A DNA stretch of 6,638 nucleotides, taken from NCBI GenBank assembly GCA_900553055.1, contig USBV01000086.1, positions 1 to 6,638 of the forward strand, given 5' to 3'. The stretch is from an uncultured Phascolarctobacterium sp. Its GTDB lineage: Bacteria > Bacillota > Negativicutes > Acidaminococcales > Acidaminococcaceae. Within the stretch, counting starts at the first letter, position 1. Each line of letters begins with the position of its first letter. The position numbers and the translations under genes were made by a program. This document shows positions 6,192 through 6,638 of the stretch, in pieces. The notes beneath the pieces were generated by a model. The model was not told the origin of the DNA. It saw only the letters and a list, made by a program, of their open reading frames with translations, and ran no database searches.

Positions 6192-6220
6192 TTGACATTC
6201 TTATTGAGAATGAGTATAAT
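6192..6220 (+). promoter_or_regulatory. Consensus sigma70 promoter of the riboswitch transcript
   Basis: A perfect TTGACA (6192-6197) and a perfect TATAAT (6215-6220) stand 17 nt apart. Transcription should start near 6226-6228, just before the riboswitch. With all consensus bases present, the promoter should be strong unless repressed. Confidence 0.92.
6197..6211. promoter_or_regulatory. Fur-like box 2, inside the promoter spacer
   Basis: ATTCTTATTGAGAAT repeats box 1 base for base, shifted 62 bp (about six helical turns). It fills the spacer between the -35 and -10 hexamers, so a bound protein would block RNA polymerase. It suggests iron-type repression of the downstream gene. Confidence 0.65.
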
Positions 6221-6241
6221 TAGAGCATCAAATCAATATTT

Positions 6242-6352
6242 CGTATGAAGGGCTAACTGGTGCAAATCCACACGGTCCCGCCGCTGTAACAGGTTTACCT
6301 GGAGTCAGCAAAGCGCTTCATATAAGCATACGCTTGACCTGCGGGCGACAGG
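6242..6352 (+). ncRNA. Cobalamin (B12) riboswitch aptamer
   Basis: The conserved B12 core is readable in order: GAAGGGC, then CTGGTGCAAATCCAC (P4 with its conserved loop), ACGGTCCCGCCGCTGTAAC (P5/L5 with the B12 box CCGCCgCTG), the hairpin CAGG-TTTA-CCTG (6290-6301), GGAGTCAGCA, and the 3' signature CTTGACCTGC (6333-6342). CGTATG (6242-6247) can pair with CATACG (6327-6332) to close the aptamer. A hairpin CCTG-CGGGCGA-CAGG (6338-6352) presents CGGG, complementary to CCCG in L5 (6277-6280), a likely L5-L13 kissing pair. B12 riboswitches shut off genes for B12 uptake, synthesis or B12-independent enzymes when cobalamin is plentiful. The controlled gene lies beyond the window. The pairings are inferred by eye. 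Confidence 0.87.
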
Positions 6353-6415
6353 AGAGATGTTAACAAATAGGGTACTGTTTATGTGAGAGTGGCAGCTACC
6401 TTAGATGCGCGCATT

Positions 6416-6446
6416 AAACCGCCCTTGGTTTCAAGGGCGGTTTTTT
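6416..6446 (+). terminator. Intrinsic terminator of the cobalamin riboswitch
   Basis: AAACCGCCCTTG (6416-6427) pairs perfectly with CAAGGGCGGTTT (6432-6443) over a GTTT loop, and T continues to 6446. It lies about 65 nt after the aptamer and is the likely off-state switch. CGCCC (6420-6424) could alternatively pair with GGGCG (6343-6347), the kissing-loop hairpin, a possible way for B12 binding and termination to be linked. Confidence 0.93.
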
Positions 6447-6638
6447 ATCGACTTAGCAAGCGGGGCGAAATATTGATTTACCCAATTAAGTAGAACATAA
6501 GCAACCGGACACTTGCTTTTGCATATCTATAATATGCCGTTCTGATTCTTTTTCTCCTTATTCTTCTCCTCCCTAAGTGTTAGCTGGTTACAGGGGTGTG
6601 GCAAGCTAAACAAGTAAAAAAGCCGCAGCCGTAGGCGG
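6447..6638. other. Gene-free region after the riboswitch terminator
   Basis: I see no convincing ORF on either strand. The stretch holds small inverted repeats AAGCAA/TTGCTT (6499-6504, 6513-6518), GCATAT/ATATGC (6521-6526, 6532-6537) and TTAGCT/AGCTAA (6580-6585, 6604-6609). It also has a pyrimidine-rich tract (about 6545-6573) that on the minus strand reads as several Shine-Dalgarno-like GGAGG/AAGGAG motifs without a suitable start. It may be the remaining leader of the riboswitch-controlled gene or a separate RNA. Confidence 0.5.
6616..6638. terminator. Probable terminator hairpin cut by the window edge
   Basis: AAAAAA is followed by GCCGC (6622-6626) and, after an 8-nt loop, GCGG (6635-6638) at the window end. 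The A-run plus GC stem has the same layout as the perfect terminator at 5719-5752. On the minus strand CCGC..GCGGCTTTTTT reads as a complete terminator. Confidence 0.45.

Larger units (their letters stand above)
6230..6479. repeat. 14-nt perfect inverted repeat framing the riboswitch and its terminator
   Basis: AAATCAATATTTCG (6230-6243) is the exact reverse complement of CGAAATATTGATTT (6466-6479). The left arm begins within a few nt of the predicted RNA 5' end and overlaps the first two bases of the aptamer-closing stem. The right arm lies 20 nt after the terminator, so the pairing could form only in readthrough RNA. Confidence 0.75.

Noticed and set aside
6405..6414. ATGCGCGCAT perfect palindrome before the riboswitch terminator
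   Set aside because: Ten bases with no loop and no partner; may be chance or part of the expression platform, not enough to call a site.
6513..6533. TTGCTT and TATAAT as a promoter in the right-hand gene-free region
   Set aside because: The spacer is only 9 nt and there is no -35-like hexamer at 16-18 nt.
6520..6638. Open frames entering from the right edge on the minus strand
   Set aside because: They are short (18 and about 37 codons), give no recognisable protein end, and pass through the probable terminator.

Overview
The window looks like a chromosomal segment of a Firmicutes-type bacterium. The order clpP-clpX-lon-engB (ysxC), strong AAGGAGG ribosome binding sites and compact hairpin-plus-T terminators all fit. 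A diderm Firmicute of the Negativicutes kind is my best guess, from the mid-range base composition and the iron/B12 control region, but nothing here proves it.

Positions 1-4608 are a housekeeping proteostasis and ribosome-assembly block, all on the plus strand: the C-terminal part of clpP, complete clpX, a hairpin terminator, complete lon, and engB overlapping the lon stop by 8 nt. ClpP and ClpX form one ATP-dependent protease, Lon is a second, and EngB is a GTPase for 50S assembly. A membrane protein of the AbrB family (4644-5681) follows with a GTG start and closes the run at a strong terminator (5719-5752).

Positions 5753-6125 hold the most unusual item. It is a small self-contained transcription unit with its own promoter (5842-5870), two tandem 18-codon ORFs whose peptides differ at one residue (MLEKMLKAFYEFQVLYIH and MLEKMLKVFYEFQVLYIH), and its own terminator (6095-6125). 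Each ORF has a near-perfect Shine-Dalgarno site exactly 8 nt before its ATG. Eight of the nine nucleotide differences between the copies are synonymous, so the peptide itself appears to be under selection. I do not recognise the family.

Positions 6126-6446 are a control region: two identical 15-nt Fur-like boxes 62 bp apart, one filling the spacer of a consensus TTGACA-17-TATAAT promoter, then a cobalamin riboswitch ending in a perfect intrinsic terminator. The regulated gene must lie beyond the window. Positions 6447-6638 contain no convincing gene, only several inverted repeats, a pyrimidine tract and what looks like the first part of another terminator. A 14-nt perfect inverted repeat (6230-6243 and 6466-6479) frames the riboswitch.
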